Below are positions 14,416 to 22,663 of a stretch of 36,487 nucleotides of DNA, in pieces (the first letter of the stretch is position 1; each line of letters begins with the position of its first letter). The notes under the pieces were generated by a model, which did no database searches, was not told the origin of the DNA, and saw nothing but the letters and a program-made list of their open reading frames with translations. The stretch covers positions 1 through 36,487 of the forward strand of contig JAEZHK010000076.1 of the NCBI GenBank assembly GCA_023416655.1, given 5' to 3'. Both the position numbers and the translations under genes were made by a program. This DNA is from Bacillota bacterium (GTDB lineage Bacteria > Bacillota > Clostridia > Christensenellales > Aristaeellaceae).

Positions 14416-15339
14416 GTGCGAAAGGGTGAGAGCTTGCTGAAACTCTTGGAGGAACTGAAAAACGGGCTGCCGCCGGAGCGCCTGCTGGAAAACGAGCCGA
14501 TGGCCAGGCACACCACCTTCCGCTTGGGCGGTCCGGCGGACGTCTTCGCGCTGCCCGCCACGCCGGAGGAGGCCGTGTTCGCGGTCGAAACCGCGAAGGC
14601 GCTGGATGTGCCCTGCCTGGTGCTGGGCAACGGCTCCAACATGATCGTCCGGGACGGCGGCATCCGGGGCCTCGTGGTCTCCACGCAGGAGATGGCCGAG
14701 GTCATCATCGAAGGTGAGGAGCTGACCGCGCAGGCGGGCACGCTGCTCTCGAAAGTGGCGGCGCATGCGCTGGCGGCGGGCCTCTCCGGCCTGGAATTCG
14801 CCTGCGGCATCCCCGGCACGGCCGGCGGCGCGGCGGCGATGAACGCGGGGGCCTACGGCCACGACATGTCGTGCGTGACCATCGGCGCGAGGGTCTTGAT
14901 GGAAGGCCGGGACCAATGGCTGTCCCGTGAAGGGCTGGACTACGGCTACCGCAAGTCGGTGATTTTGAAAAAGGGCGGCGTGGTGCTCGCGGCCCGATAC
15001 AAGCTGGTCCCCGACGACCCGGAGCGCATCCGCACCCGCATGAACGAATTCAACGCCTCCCGCCGGGAGAAGCAGCCGCTGACGCTGCCCAGCGCGGGCT
15101 CGGTGTTCAAGCGGCCGGAGGGCCACTTCGCGGGCGCGCTGATCGAACAGGCGGGGCTGAAAGGCTACACCATCGGTGGCGCGCAGGTCTCCACGCTGCA
15201 CGCGGGCTTCATCGTCAACGTGGGCGGCGCGACCGCGGGCGACGTGCTGAACCTGATCGCCCACATTCAGCGGGAGGTCCTGGCGCAGTTCAACGTACTG
15301 CTGGAGTGCGAAGTGCGCATCCTGGGCGAAGAGAAATAA
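14416..15339 (+). CDS. murB: UDP-N-acetylenolpyruvoylglucosamine reductase MurB
   Basis: A 307-residue FAD enzyme that reduces UDP-GlcNAc-enolpyruvate to UDP-MurNAc with NADPH, the second committed step of peptidoglycan synthesis, in the cytoplasm. The N-terminal HTTFRLGGPADVF and GNGSNMIVRDGG segments bind FAD. PGTAGGAAAMNAGAYG belongs to the same domain. The C-terminal PSAGSVFKRPEG carries the conserved serine that protonates the intermediate. The domain arrangement is that of type II MurB of Firmicutes. Two starts are possible: GTG 14416 and TTG 14434. TTG has AAAGGGTGAG just upstream and may be the real one, which would remove six residues. whiA follows 144 bases later. Confidence 0.95.
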   Translation: MRKGESLLKLLEELKNGLPPERLLENEPMARHTTFRLGGPADVFALPATPEEAVFAVETAKALDVPCLVLGNGSNMIVRDGGIRGLVVSTQEMAEVIIEGEELTAQAGTLLSKVAAHALAAGLSGLEFACGIPGTAGGAAAMNAGAYGHDMSCVTIGARVLMEGRDQWLSREGLDYGYRKSVILKKGGVVLAARYKLVPDDPERIRTRMNEFNASRREKQPLTLPSAGSVFKRPEGHFAGALIEQAGLKGYTIGGAQVSTLHAGFIVNVGGATAGDVLNLIAHIQREVLAQFNVLLECEVRILGEEK

Positions 15340-15343
15340 CGAA

Positions 15344-15389
15344 GCGGGGCGCTGCCCCGCACCCCGCCAGGGGAAATGATTTCCCCTGG
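15344..15389. repeat. Double-hairpin intergenic element between murB and whiA
   Basis: Two perfect inverted repeats sit back to back: GCGGGGC-GCT-GCCCCGC (15344-15360) and CCAGGGGAAAT-G-ATTTCCCCTGG (15367-15389), the second an 11-bp stem with a 1-base centre. The element starts 4 bases after the murB stop. There is no U run. I recall similar short palindromic units between genes of related Clostridia. It occurs once in this window. Confidence 0.65.
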
Positions 15390-15483
15390 AACCCTCACAG
15401 AGGGATTCAATCAAGGTGGATTCCCACGCGCATCGGTCAGGATGCAGGCAAGGCATACATAGGTGGCGTTGGGGGGGCTGAAG

Positions 15484-16425
15484 ATGTCGTTCTCGTCGGA
15501 CGTGCGGGAGGAACTCGCCCGCTCGATCGTGGAAAAAAGCTGCTGCGCGCTCGCGGAGATGGCCGGCATGGCGCTCTCCTGCGGCGCGCTTTCGTTTCGC
15601 GGCGCGGGGCGGTATCAGCTGTCCATCGGCACCGAGAGCGCGGCGGTGGCGCGGCGCTACTTCCTCATGGTCAAGGAACACCTGGGTATGACCGGTGAAT
15701 TGCGTTCGGTCAAGACCGACCGGCTGGGCGGCAAGGCCCGGTACCTGCTCGCCTTTTCGGACGAAGACGCGAACGCGCTGATGGCCGCGCTCAGGCTGTA
15801 CTCAAAGAGCGCCCCCCTCGGCATTCGCAGGACGCCGCACAGCGACCTGACGCGCAAGAGCTGCTGCCGCGTGGCGGCGCTGCGAGGCGCGTACCTGGCG
15901 GGTGGCTCCATCAACAACCCCGAGCACGCCTACCACATGGAGATCGCGGTTTCCGACGAGGAGATGGCGCAGGCGGTCGTGAAGCTCATGGAGGGCTTTG
16001 GCCTGCCCGCGAGGATGAGCGAGCGCAAGCGGCAGTACGTGGCCTACCTGAAGGACGGCGAGCACATCGTAACCCTGCTGACCCTTCTGGGCGCGCACAA
16101 GGCGGTGCTGGCCTTTGAAAACGTCCGCGTCCTAAAGGGCGTGCGCAACGATGTCAACCGCCTGGTCAACTGCGACAACAACAACCTCGAAAAGACGGTG
16201 GAAGCCGCCACGCGCCAGATCAGCATCATCGAATGGATCGATAAAAAACAGGGGCTGGACAACCTGCCGCCGCAGCTGGAGATGCTGGCGCGGCTGAGGC
16301 TGCAGTACCCGGACGCGTCGTTTTCGGAGCTTGGCGGCATGCTGGAGCCGCAGCTGGGCAAGTCCGGCGTCAGTGCCCGGATGCGAAAGCTGGAAGCGCT
16401 GGCCGAGGATCTGGCTAACCCATAG
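15484..16425 (+). CDS. whiA: DNA-binding protein WhiA
   Basis: A 313-residue protein with the WhiA architecture: an N-terminal LAGLIDADG-homing-endonuclease-like fold (MSFSSDVREELAR; ALRGAYLAGGSINNPEHAYHME) without the nuclease residues, and a C-terminal helix-turn-helix (SFSELGGMLEPQLGKSGV, then RMRKLEALAEDL). In Streptomyces WhiA activates sporulation division genes; in Bacillus it binds the nucleoid and influences division and growth. ATG 15484 follows a GGGGGGG run at 15469-15477. In most Firmicutes whiA lies directly after rapZ and yvcK; neither is present here, and murB is the nearest upstream gene. Repeat copy B begins 7 bases after the stop. Confidence 0.95.
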   Translation: MSFSSDVREELARSIVEKSCCALAEMAGMALSCGALSFRGAGRYQLSIGTESAAVARRYFLMVKEHLGMTGELRSVKTDRLGGKARYLLAFSDEDANALMAALRLYSKSAPLGIRRTPHSDLTRKSCCRVAALRGAYLAGGSINNPEHAYHMEIAVSDEEMAQAVVKLMEGFGLPARMSERKRQYVAYLKDGEHIVTLLTLLGAHKAVLAFENVRVLKGVRNDVNRLVNCDNNNLEKTVEAATRQISIIEWIDKKQGLDNLPPQLEMLARLRLQYPDASFSELGGMLEPQLGKSGVSARMRKLEALAEDLANP

Positions 16426-16431
16426 AATGGA

Positions 16432-16604
16432 GCGCCCAAAATCCGCCGAGCGGCTTTTGGGCGCGAAGGAAGTAGTTCTGCGTGCGCCTAAAATTCTCTG
16501 GAATTTCCGGGCGGCGCACTGATTGATGGTATTGTTTCCATAACCAGTGCCGCACTGGTTATGGAAACAGATGCGTTCCCGGCGCGCAGGTCGCCGGGAA
16601 CGCT
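16432..16604 (+). repeat. Structured intergenic repeat, copy B
   Basis: The best-preserved copy. Hairpin 1 (16432-16464) matches copy A with one base different in its loop region. The inner palindrome AAATTC/GAATTT lies at 16491-16506. Hairpin 2 (16534-16568) is a perfect 16-bp stem with loop CCG. Its stem starts GTTTCCATAA where copy A has GTTTCGCCTA, and the opposite arm has changed to match. Hairpin 3 (16573-16603) is a perfect 12-bp stem, GCGTTCCCGGCG with CGCCGGGAACGC. The copy begins 7 bases after the whiA stop, on the same strand. Confidence 0.88.
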
Positions 16605-16663
16605 TTGAGAAGCACGCGAGCCGTCTGGCAAGCGTATCTTGCGCGGCGAGCCTGTTGAGCAGT

Positions 16664-17734
16664 TTACGTGGTTTTCTCCTTGGGCTGGCCGATGGGCACG
16701 AGGTTTTTCGCGCCCGACGCGAAGAGCAGCCCCACCACACGCCTTAGGAGCTTCCTCGTCTCCGGATCGAACCCGGAGGTCTCCGTCAGGATGGCCGCGA
16801 GGTTCCTGCGCCAGCCGCCGAAGAGGTCGTTCACCGACTTCGCGCCGGTGGAGGACAGGATGTGGTAGACCGCGTCGATGAACGCCTTGCGGTCCTCCGG
16901 CGAAACCGAGGCCACCCACCGCTTGATGGTCTTGTCGACGTACAGGCTCCCCGCCCTGAGGCCGCCCTCCTTGAGAAAATCGTCCCGCGCGGTCTGCCAG
17001 GTGAACGGGTCGTGCTGCATGACGCCGATGCCCTCGCTGCGCACCACCTGATAGCTCTCATTGTGCTCCATCAGCATGCCGATGATGGACGTCTGCGGAA
17101 GGTAGGTGTTAAGGCGCGGCAGGATTTCAGCGCAGTTTGCGCAGTCCTGCATCTTCGCGGTCAGGCCAGGCCCGTCATTGTTGTAGATCTCCCGGATGCG
17201 CGCGCGCACGTCGTTTTCGCAGAAGAGCGACGCATAGACGGCCAGGTTTCCGCCCTTGGAATGGCCGCCGACGCGAAGCACGCCGTCCACCCGGCCCGCG
17301 ACATCATTCAGGAAGTTCACGCTCTCCCGCTGGGCGGGCACATCGTCGGCGAAGCCCATGTTGAAGTCCTCTTTCCAGCCAACCAGGGTCGCGTCCGTAC
17401 CCCGGTAGGCGATAAAGCAGGTGCCGTCCCCCATCTGCACCGCCACCGCCGCGAACTGCTTCTCCTCCTCCTCGCTGAAAAGATCCTGGAAGCGGACGAT
17501 GCGCATCATGCCGAACCGGGCGCCCTGGCCCATCAGCCGCATAAGCTCCCGGTAGGAAGAGTTCTGCTCCCGTGCGCACACCTCCGCCGAGATTTCCGCG
17601 ATGGTGCGGCCCTCGCACTTGTCCAGCGGCAGGTAGGAGAACACGCTCAGAATGAGGTTATCGACCGGGTTGAACGGCGAAACGCGCAGCGGCACATCCA
17701 GCCGCCAGTTCAGGTAGTCCAGAATGGTGCCCAC
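16664..17734 (-). CDS. DUF2974 family alpha/beta-hydrolase (lipase-like)
   Basis: A 356-residue cytoplasmic protein of the DUF2974 (Mbeg1-like) family. It has the nucleophile elbow GHSKGGNLAVYA, so serine is the likely nucleophile, and segments typical of class 3 lipases: CFIAYRGTDATLVGWKEDFN and IYNNDGPGL. Members are widespread in Firmicutes; no physiological substrate is firmly known to me. The GTG at 17734 is the best start because MGTILDYLNWR is the usual N-terminus, though the ribosome site (GGGAAAGAAG) is weak and distant. The C-terminal tail of about 60 residues (NDLFGGWRRNLAAIL to the end) is helical. The gene has its own promoter at 17784-17812 and runs towards repeat copy B. Confidence 0.85.
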   Translation of the reverse strand: MGTILDYLNWRLDVPLRVSPFNPVDNLILSVFSYLPLDKCEGRTIAEISAEVCAREQNSSYRELMRLMGQGARFGMMRIVRFQDLFSEEEEKQFAAVAVQMGDGTCFIAYRGTDATLVGWKEDFNMGFADDVPAQRESVNFLNDVAGRVDGVLRVGGHSKGGNLAVYASLFCENDVRARIREIYNNDGPGLTAKMQDCANCAEILPRLNTYLPQTSIIGMLMEHNESYQVVRSEGIGVMQHDPFTWQTARDDFLKEGGLRAGSLYVDKTIKRWVASVSPEDRKAFIDAVYHILSSTGAKSVNDLFGGWRRNLAAILTETSGFDPETRKLLRRVVGLLFASGAKNLVPIGQPKEKTT

Positions 17735-17783
17735 GTTCGTTCACGCTTCTTTCCCTATTATTTACAGGGGAGGCCCGGCTCAC

Positions 17784-17812
17784 ATTTTAGCACAACGACG
17801 CTTTGTGCGCAA
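17784..17812 (-). promoter_or_regulatory. Promoter of the DUF2974 hydrolase gene
   Basis: On the minus strand TTGCGC (17812-17807), 17 bases, TAAAAT (17789-17784) preceded by TGC, an extended -10. The predicted start is near 17777, about 43 bases before the GTG. Confidence 0.6.
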
Positions 17813-17859
17813 TTTAAGACTCGCCTATGAAAGCAAGCGAGGGTATCCCAAACCTTGTG

Positions 17860-17865
17860 TATACT
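17860..17865 (+). promoter_or_regulatory. Possible -10 box ahead of the fRMsr gene
   Basis: TATACT (5 of 6) in the AT-rich stretch before the gene, 82 bases ahead of ATG 17948. No -35 box is recognisable at 16-18 bases upstream, so the call is weak. Confidence 0.35.
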
Positions 17866-17947
17866 ATTATGATCCGGTATGAACGGTGCGAAAACGGTCG
17901 AACGCTTCGCGCCGAACCGAAAAAGGCTTCACGAAAGGGGAACGGAT

Positions 17948-18418
17948 ATGTACGATGAGTTGCTCCGGATGGCGCAAGGCCTTCTGGAAGGCGAGCGCCA
18001 CCCGCTGGCGAACGCCGCCAATCTATCGGCGCTTTTATACCAGGAAATGGGGGACCTCAACTGGGCCGGGTTCTACTTCCTCCATGGTGGCGCGCTGCTG
18101 CTCGGGCCGTTTCAGGGGAAGCCCGCCTGCCTTCGCATCCCGGTAGGGCGCGGCGTGTGCGGCGCGTCGGTGAAGGAAATCCGGACGATTCTGGTGCCCG
18201 ACGTGCATGCCTTCCCCGGGCACATCGTCTGCGACGAGGCCTCCCGGAGCGAACTGGTGTGCCCGATCCGAACGAGCGGCCGGATCGTCGGCGTGATCGA
18301 CCTGGACAGCGCAAAGCCGGACCGCTTCGGCCCGGAGGAGCAGCGCGCCGTGGAGGCGCTGTCGGAACTCTATTCAGAAAGCTGTGACTTTTCGGACGGC
18401 GGGTATTCCTTTATCTGA
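17948..18418 (+). CDS. msrC: Free methionine-(R)-sulfoxide reductase (GAF domain)
   Basis: A 156-residue single GAF-domain enzyme that reduces free methionine-R-sulfoxide with thioredoxin. Three cysteines at 61, 71 and 95 have the same spacing (10 and 24) as the catalytic set Cys84, Cys94 and Cys118 of E. coli YebR. The context is also typical: CLRIPVGRGVCG and VPDVHAFPGHIVCDEASRSE. A further Cys105 is present. ATG 17948 follows AAAGGGG with 7 bases of spacing, giving the usual MYDELL-type start; the longer open frame upstream is unsupported. The 3' end overlaps the convergent AEC transporter gene by 8 bases, so the two share their terminal codons on opposite strands. No terminator is seen between them. 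Confidence 0.93.
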   Translation: MYDELLRMAQGLLEGERHPLANAANLSALLYQEMGDLNWAGFYFLHGGALLLGPFQGKPACLRIPVGRGVCGASVKEIRTILVPDVHAFPGHIVCDEASRSELVCPIRTSGRIVGVIDLDSAKPDRFGPEEQRAVEALSELYSESCDFSDGGYSFI

Positions 18419-19334
18419 CCAACGCCGCCATCACCGCGAACACGAGCAGAGAGTAGACCGTCGCCACCGACAGCGTGGAGGTGATGGCCGCCTTGGCCGA
18501 CTCGTCTTTCGACACGATGGGCAGCACATAGGGCGGCGGCAGCGTGAACATCAGCGCCGCGGCCCACAAAAGAAGCGCGTTGTCTGGCTCCATCAGCTTG
18601 AGCGCGCCGATCATCAGCGCACACAAGGACGTGGTGATCGCGATGCGCAGGCCCAGCGTCAGCCCCACCTCCCGCCACTTGAGGCCGGAGAAGTTCAGCT
18701 CGTACCCGATCACGAACAGGATCACCGCGCCTGTCGGCCCGGCCACGAAGTCTACCGCCGCCTGCACAGGCTCCCCGAGCGGTGACGCGTACAGCTTCGC
18801 GCCCAACCCCGTCGCGCCCAGCAGCACGCCCGCCGCGATGGCACCGATGGTAGGCGCTTTGGCGAGGTCCAGGAGCCTGGCGCCCAGGGGCTTGGCATCG
18901 CCCTCCTGCGCGCCGAGGAACGCCATGTACGCGGTGAACACGAAGATCACCTGCCCCAGGTCCATCACCGCGAACCAGCGGACCGCGTCCTTCCCGAACA
19001 GCATTGCGTACAGCGCGTAGCCCATCATGCCCGCCTCAAACCCGGTGGTCAGAAACGGCAGGTACTTGCCCGCGGCCTTCAACTTCTTCCGGGCCAGCGC
19101 GCCCAAAGCCCAGGCCGCGAGCGAGCAGCCGAACATCAGGATCACGACCAGCGCCACATTCAGCGTGTAATTCGCCCTGTAGAACGCGGCGAAGAGCACC
19201 GCGGGCAGCGTCACCTTCATCACCAGGATCTGCAGCGCGCCAATCCCTGCCCGCGCGACAAGCTTCGTTTTCCTTGCCAGCGCGCCCAGCGCGATCATCG
19301 CCACCACCGGCAAAACCGTCGTCACAACGCCCAT
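18411..19334 (-). CDS. AEC family transporter (auxin efflux carrier-type permease)
   Basis: A 307-residue membrane protein with about ten hydrophobic segments in the two-times-five arrangement of the AEC/BART superfamily. It begins MGVVTTVLPVVAMIALGALARK and carries the family's N-terminal ALGALARKTKLV segment and the FVAGPTGAVILFVIGYELN region. Bacterial members export or import organic acids such as malate; the substrate here is unknown. It starts 3 bases after the holA stop on the same strand, so it is the last gene of the MBL-comEC-holA run; GGTAGGGGATAG in the end of holA serves as ribosome site. Its stop overlaps the convergent fRMsr gene. Confidence 0.88.
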   Translation of the reverse strand: MGVVTTVLPVVAMIALGALARKTKLVARAGIGALQILVMKVTLPAVLFAAFYRANYTLNVALVVILMFGCSLAAWALGALARKKLKAAGKYLPFLTTGFEAGMMGYALYAMLFGKDAVRWFAVMDLGQVIFVFTAYMAFLGAQEGDAKPLGARLLDLAKAPTIGAIAAGVLLGATGLGAKLYASPLGEPVQAAVDFVAGPTGAVILFVIGYELNFSGLKWREVGLTLGLRIAITTSLCALMIGALKLMEPDNALLLWAAALMFTLPPPYVLPIVSKDESAKAAITSTLSVATVYSLLVFAVMAALVR

Positions 19335-19337
19335 GAT

Positions 19338-20348
19338 CTATCCCCTACCTAGCTTCAGCATCAGCGCGTCCACCGCGGCCTGATCCCTGAGCGCGCCGCG
19401 CTTGATGTCATATTCCGCCTGCGCGCACGCGCGGTACATTTTCTCAAGAGCCTCCTCGTCAAGCCTCGCCGCCTGTGCCTGCGCGCGGGTGGCCGCGTAG
19501 TGGTTGAACGAGAGCTTCTCCTCGATCTCCCGGAGCGGCGCGCCCTGCGCCCGGAGGCGCTTGAGGTGCGTCAGCATGCGCATCTGCCGGGTCAGCATCG
19601 CCAGAATGCCCACCCTGTTCTCGCCGGAGCGGAGCAGCGCGCCGTACAGCCGATGCGCGTCGTAGGCCTTCCCGTCCATCAGAAAGTCGATCATCTGGAA
19701 CACCGAGCTTTCAAGGGACGGCGCGACCAGCTTCTCAACGTCCGAGGCCAAAACGGTGTCCCGGCTACCCGCATAGGCCGCCAGCTTTTCCAGTTCCCCG
19801 TCCAGCCGCGTCAGGCCCCGCCCCGCCAGAAACGTCAGGCTGTCGAGCGCCGCGCGGTCGATCTTCTTGCCCAGTTTTTTCAGCCTTCCGTTCGCCCACT
19901 TCATCAGCTCCACGTCGTCCAGCGGCTCAAACGAAACCGCGCCGGGGAGCTTACCAAGCGCGGCGGGCAGTTTTTTGCGCATGTCGGCTGCGCCGCGCAC
20001 GTAGAACACCACGCTCGCGGTGTCCGGCGCGTCCTTGAGCCAGTCGATCACCCGCTGCGATTCCTCCTGCTCCGCCTTCGCTTTCCCCTGCATGAGCGGC
20101 GGGAAATCCCGCACGAGCACAAGCCGCCGGTCGGCCATCACCGGCAGCGTCTCGGCGGCCTCCAGAATTGCCTGCGCGGTGCCACCCTCCATCACCGTCT
20201 CGTTCAGTTCCTCCAGCCCCGGCGGCAGCAGTTTTTCGCGCAGCCGCTGGGCCGCGCTCTGCTTGACCCATTCCTCCGGACCGTGGAAGAAGTATACCTT
20301 CTCATACGCGCCCTGGTCGATCGCCTGGAACAGCGCCTGTCTTGTCAT
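19338..20348 (-). CDS. holA: DNA polymerase III delta subunit
   Basis: A 336-residue clamp-loader subunit that opens the beta sliding clamp during loading. The N-terminal YEKVYFFHGPEEWVKQSAAQRL replaces the usual Walker A-like GxExxL region; delta does not hydrolyse ATP. The middle holds LVLVRDFPPLM and a VVFYVRG strand. The C-terminal collar domain includes VFQMIDFLMDGKAYDAHRLYGALLRSGEN and ILAMLTRQMRML, which are diagnostic for HolA. The ATG overlaps the comEC stop as ATGA. In Firmicutes holA commonly lies next to comEC, as here. The usual neighbour rpsT (ribosomal protein S20) is not present; an AEC transporter takes that place. Confidence 0.95.
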   Translation of the reverse strand: MTRQALFQAIDQGAYEKVYFFHGPEEWVKQSAAQRLREKLLPPGLEELNETVMEGGTAQAILEAAETLPVMADRRLVLVRDFPPLMQGKAKAEQEESQRVIDWLKDAPDTASVVFYVRGAADMRKKLPAALGKLPGAVSFEPLDDVELMKWANGRLKKLGKKIDRAALDSLTFLAGRGLTRLDGELEKLAAYAGSRDTVLASDVEKLVAPSLESSVFQMIDFLMDGKAYDAHRLYGALLRSGENRVGILAMLTRQMRMLTHLKRLRAQGAPLREIEEKLSFNHYAATRAQAQAARLDEEALEKMYRACAQAEYDIKRGALRDQAAVDALMLKLGRG

Positions 20349-22663
20349 GATTCCTCCTTGGATGGGGACAGAAATGGGACGACCGTGACCGCGCCGCCCT
20401 GTCCGATCATTGCTCGCAACATACCGGATTCGTCGGTGCGGAAGACCGACTGCCGGAGCCGCTCCAACCGGCTTATGAAGGCCGGGGACGGATGATGCGC
20501 GCTGTTCCGGCCCACCGACACCGCCACCACGCCCGGCGTCGCCGCGCGCAGCAACAGTTCCGCGCCCTTGATGTCCGCGCCGTGGTGCGCCGCCTTCAAA
20601 ATGTCCACGTCGGGGATGTCACGAAGCAGCGACGCGTCGCTCAAATCGCCGGTCAGGAGCGCCGAACCGTCGCCGCTAACAATCAGCAGCACCAGCGACG
20701 CGGCGTTCGGGTCCGGCGGGTTCAGGCCCTTGGGCGGGTACAGGACCTTCGCCGTCACGGTTTCGGACAGCTTCACCTCGTCCCCCGCCGAAAGCGGTAC
20801 GAATGAGCCTTCGAGTCCTGCGCGCGCCTCGGCCTCCTGAACGCCCTCCACCCGCGCCCAGCACTCGGGCACGTAGACCGTAGCGTCCGGGTACAGCGCC
20901 TGGACCTCTCCCGCGCCGCCGGTGTGGTCGTCGTGCGGGTGGGTCAGAAACATCGCCCGGAGTGCGCTGCCCGTCTGCGCAAGGTATTGCGCCGCCGCGC
21001 CGTTCCCCTCCCCCGCGTCCACCAGATAGACCTGCCCCTCCGCGTGCACCACCGCGGCGTCGGCCTCGCCCGCGGACAGAAAGTCGATGGCCAACCCTTT
21101 GGGTGCTGCGAAGCCATGCAGCATTGCGGACAAGGCCAGCACGGCGGGCAAAATTGCCAGAAACGCGGGCTTCCACCTGGCGCGAAGCCCCGCGTGGTCG
21201 GACAGGAGGTACAGCCCTGCCCCCCAGACCGCGCAAAGTCCCCATGGCACGTGGCCCAGCGGCACCGTCGCGTAGGGCAGTCCGGACGCGAAGGCGGCAA
21301 GCTCCGATGTCAACCGCAGCAGGAACGCCGAAGGCCACGCGGCGACGGGACCAACGGCGGGAAAGAGCAGCTGCACCGGCACCGCCAGGAACATCAGCGG
21401 CATCGCCATCGTCGTCATCGGCACCGCCAGGATGTTGACCAGCGGGCCGTAGGGCTGCGCTGTGCCGAAGAGGTTGACCTGCGCCGGAAGGATCGCGGCG
21501 GACGCCGCGAGGCTCGCCGTGAACGCCGTCAAAAACGGCCGCGCCCAGCGCGGCGCGGAGGCGGTTTTGAGCAGCCTGTCCAGCGGCCTCCCCAGCAGGA
21601 TCAGCCCCGCCATCGCGGAAAATGACAGGATGAACCCCGCGTCGCCCACTGTCAGCGGGTTCACCGCCAGCATCATGAGCGCCGCCGCCGACAGCGAACT
21701 GAGGCCGTCGCCGGGCCTGCCCGTCATCGGCGCGAACCGGAACGCCAGGTACATGGCCACCGCGCGGACGATGGGGCCGGAGAAGCCCACCAGCGCCGCG
21801 TAGAGCACGAGGAGTGGTGCCATCAGGAAGAATGCCGCCCGGCGGGAGAGAAGCCTTCTGAGAAGGTAATCCAGCGCCAGCGCGAGGCAGGTGACGTGCA
21901 GCCCGCTCACCGACAGGATGTGCGCGATGCCCGCGCCGCGGAAATCGTCCGACACGTCCTCATCCAGGTCGCTCCGGTCGCCCAGGACCAGCGCGCGGGC
22001 GAGCGGCGCCTGATCAAAAAACGCGCCTTCGATGGCTTCCCCGATCCGCGCCCGCAAGGCGCGCAGGAACGTCCTGGGGGACGGCGCACCGGGCATCACG
22101 GCGGCGGTGCCCTTCTGCATCGTGGCGCAGGCGACGCCGTTTCTGCGGCACCAGGCGTCAAAGTCGAAGCCGTAGGTATTTCTGGACGCTTCAGGAAGCC
22201 AGGTCTCCACCGTCATTGTCACCCGGTCGCCAAGGCCCGCCGGGACCGGCTCGTAAGCGTAGACGCGCATGTTCCAGGAAAGCGCCTCGCCGCCCAGCGC
22301 CGCGTTCGAGAGCGTCAGCACAGTGCGCTCCCCGTCCATAAGCGGCTCGAGGCACACCTCGCCCGTCAGAAGCGCATCCTCCCGCGGCGCGGGCATCGGC
22401 CGCTGGCTGAGGTACGCCGCCTCCATCGCGAAGAGGAGCATCAGCGCCGCGAAGAGCGCCATGCCCCGCTTCCACCAGACGACGACGCCCGATGCCGCCG
22501 CCCCGATGCCCCAGTACAGCGCCGGGACGTTCAGCGTGCTCCCAGCCGCCGCGCCGATCAGGCAAAGAAGCGCTGTGCACACCAGCGGGCGGCGCGAAAG
22601 GCGCTCCAGCATCTTCAGATCAATGGCGCATACCGGCGGGCGGCGCGAAAGGCGCGTCAGCAT
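20345..22663 (-). CDS. comEC: DNA-uptake channel protein ComEC/Rec2
   Basis: A 772-residue membrane protein. It has an N-terminal DUF4131 region with two membrane segments and a soluble OB-like part (about residues 20-190), a competence domain with many membrane helices (about 225-490, starting LGDRSDLDEDVSDDFRG and LSVSGLH), and a C-terminal metallo-beta-lactamase domain (about 520-760) with THPHDDHTGG, LTGDLS and KAAHHGA. In competent bacteria it forms the inner-membrane channel for single-stranded DNA, and the MBL domain may degrade the other strand. All metal-binding motifs are present. ATG 22663 directly abuts the stop of the MBL gene. A second ATG 17 codons in follows a tandem copy of the start region, so either could be used. 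No other com genes are in view, so competence itself is not shown. Confidence 0.94.
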   Translation of the reverse strand: MLTRLSRRPPVCAIDLKMLERLSRRPLVCTALLCLIGAAAGSTLNVPALYWGIGAAASGVVVWWKRGMALFAALMLLFAMEAAYLSQRPMPAPREDALLTGEVCLEPLMDGERTVLTLSNAALGGEALSWNMRVYAYEPVPAGLGDRVTMTVETWLPEASRNTYGFDFDAWCRRNGVACATMQKGTAAVMPGAPSPRTFLRALRARIGEAIEGAFFDQAPLARALVLGDRSDLDEDVSDDFRGAGIAHILSVSGLHVTCLALALDYLLRRLLSRRAAFFLMAPLLVLYAALVGFSGPIVRAVAMYLAFRFAPMTGRPGDGLSSLSAAALMMLAVNPLTVGDAGFILSFSAMAGLILLGRPLDRLLKTASAPRWARPFLTAFTASLAASAAILPAQVNLFGTAQPYGPLVNILAVPMTTMAMPLMFLAVPVQLLFPAVGPVAAWPSAFLLRLTSELAAFASGLPYATVPLGHVPWGLCAVWGAGLYLLSDHAGLRARWKPAFLAILPAVLALSAMLHGFAAPKGLAIDFLSAGEADAAVVHAEGQVYLVDAGEGNGAAAQYLAQTGSALRAMFLTHPHDDHTGGAGEVQALYPDATVYVPECWARVEGVQEAEARAGLEGSFVPLSAGDEVKLSETVTAKVLYPPKGLNPPDPNAASLVLLIVSGDGSALLTGDLSDASLLRDIPDVDILKAAHHGADIKGAELLLRAATPGVVAVSVGRNSAHHPSPAFISRLERLRQSVFRTDESGMLRAMIGQGGAVTVVPFLSPSKEES
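22562..22663 (-). repeat. Tandem duplication at the comEC start
   Basis: Two 51-bp in-frame units (22663-22613 and 22612-22562) encode MLTRLSRRPPVC and MLERLSRRPLVC. About 30 of the first 36 bases match, and both are preceded by GATCT plus a few bases and ATGCTG. The start codon and the first residues were therefore duplicated. Confidence 0.75.

Noticed and set aside
14359..15681. A 440-codon minus-strand frame opposite murB
   Set aside because: Arg/Gln/His-rich shadow; murB is unmistakable on the plus strand.
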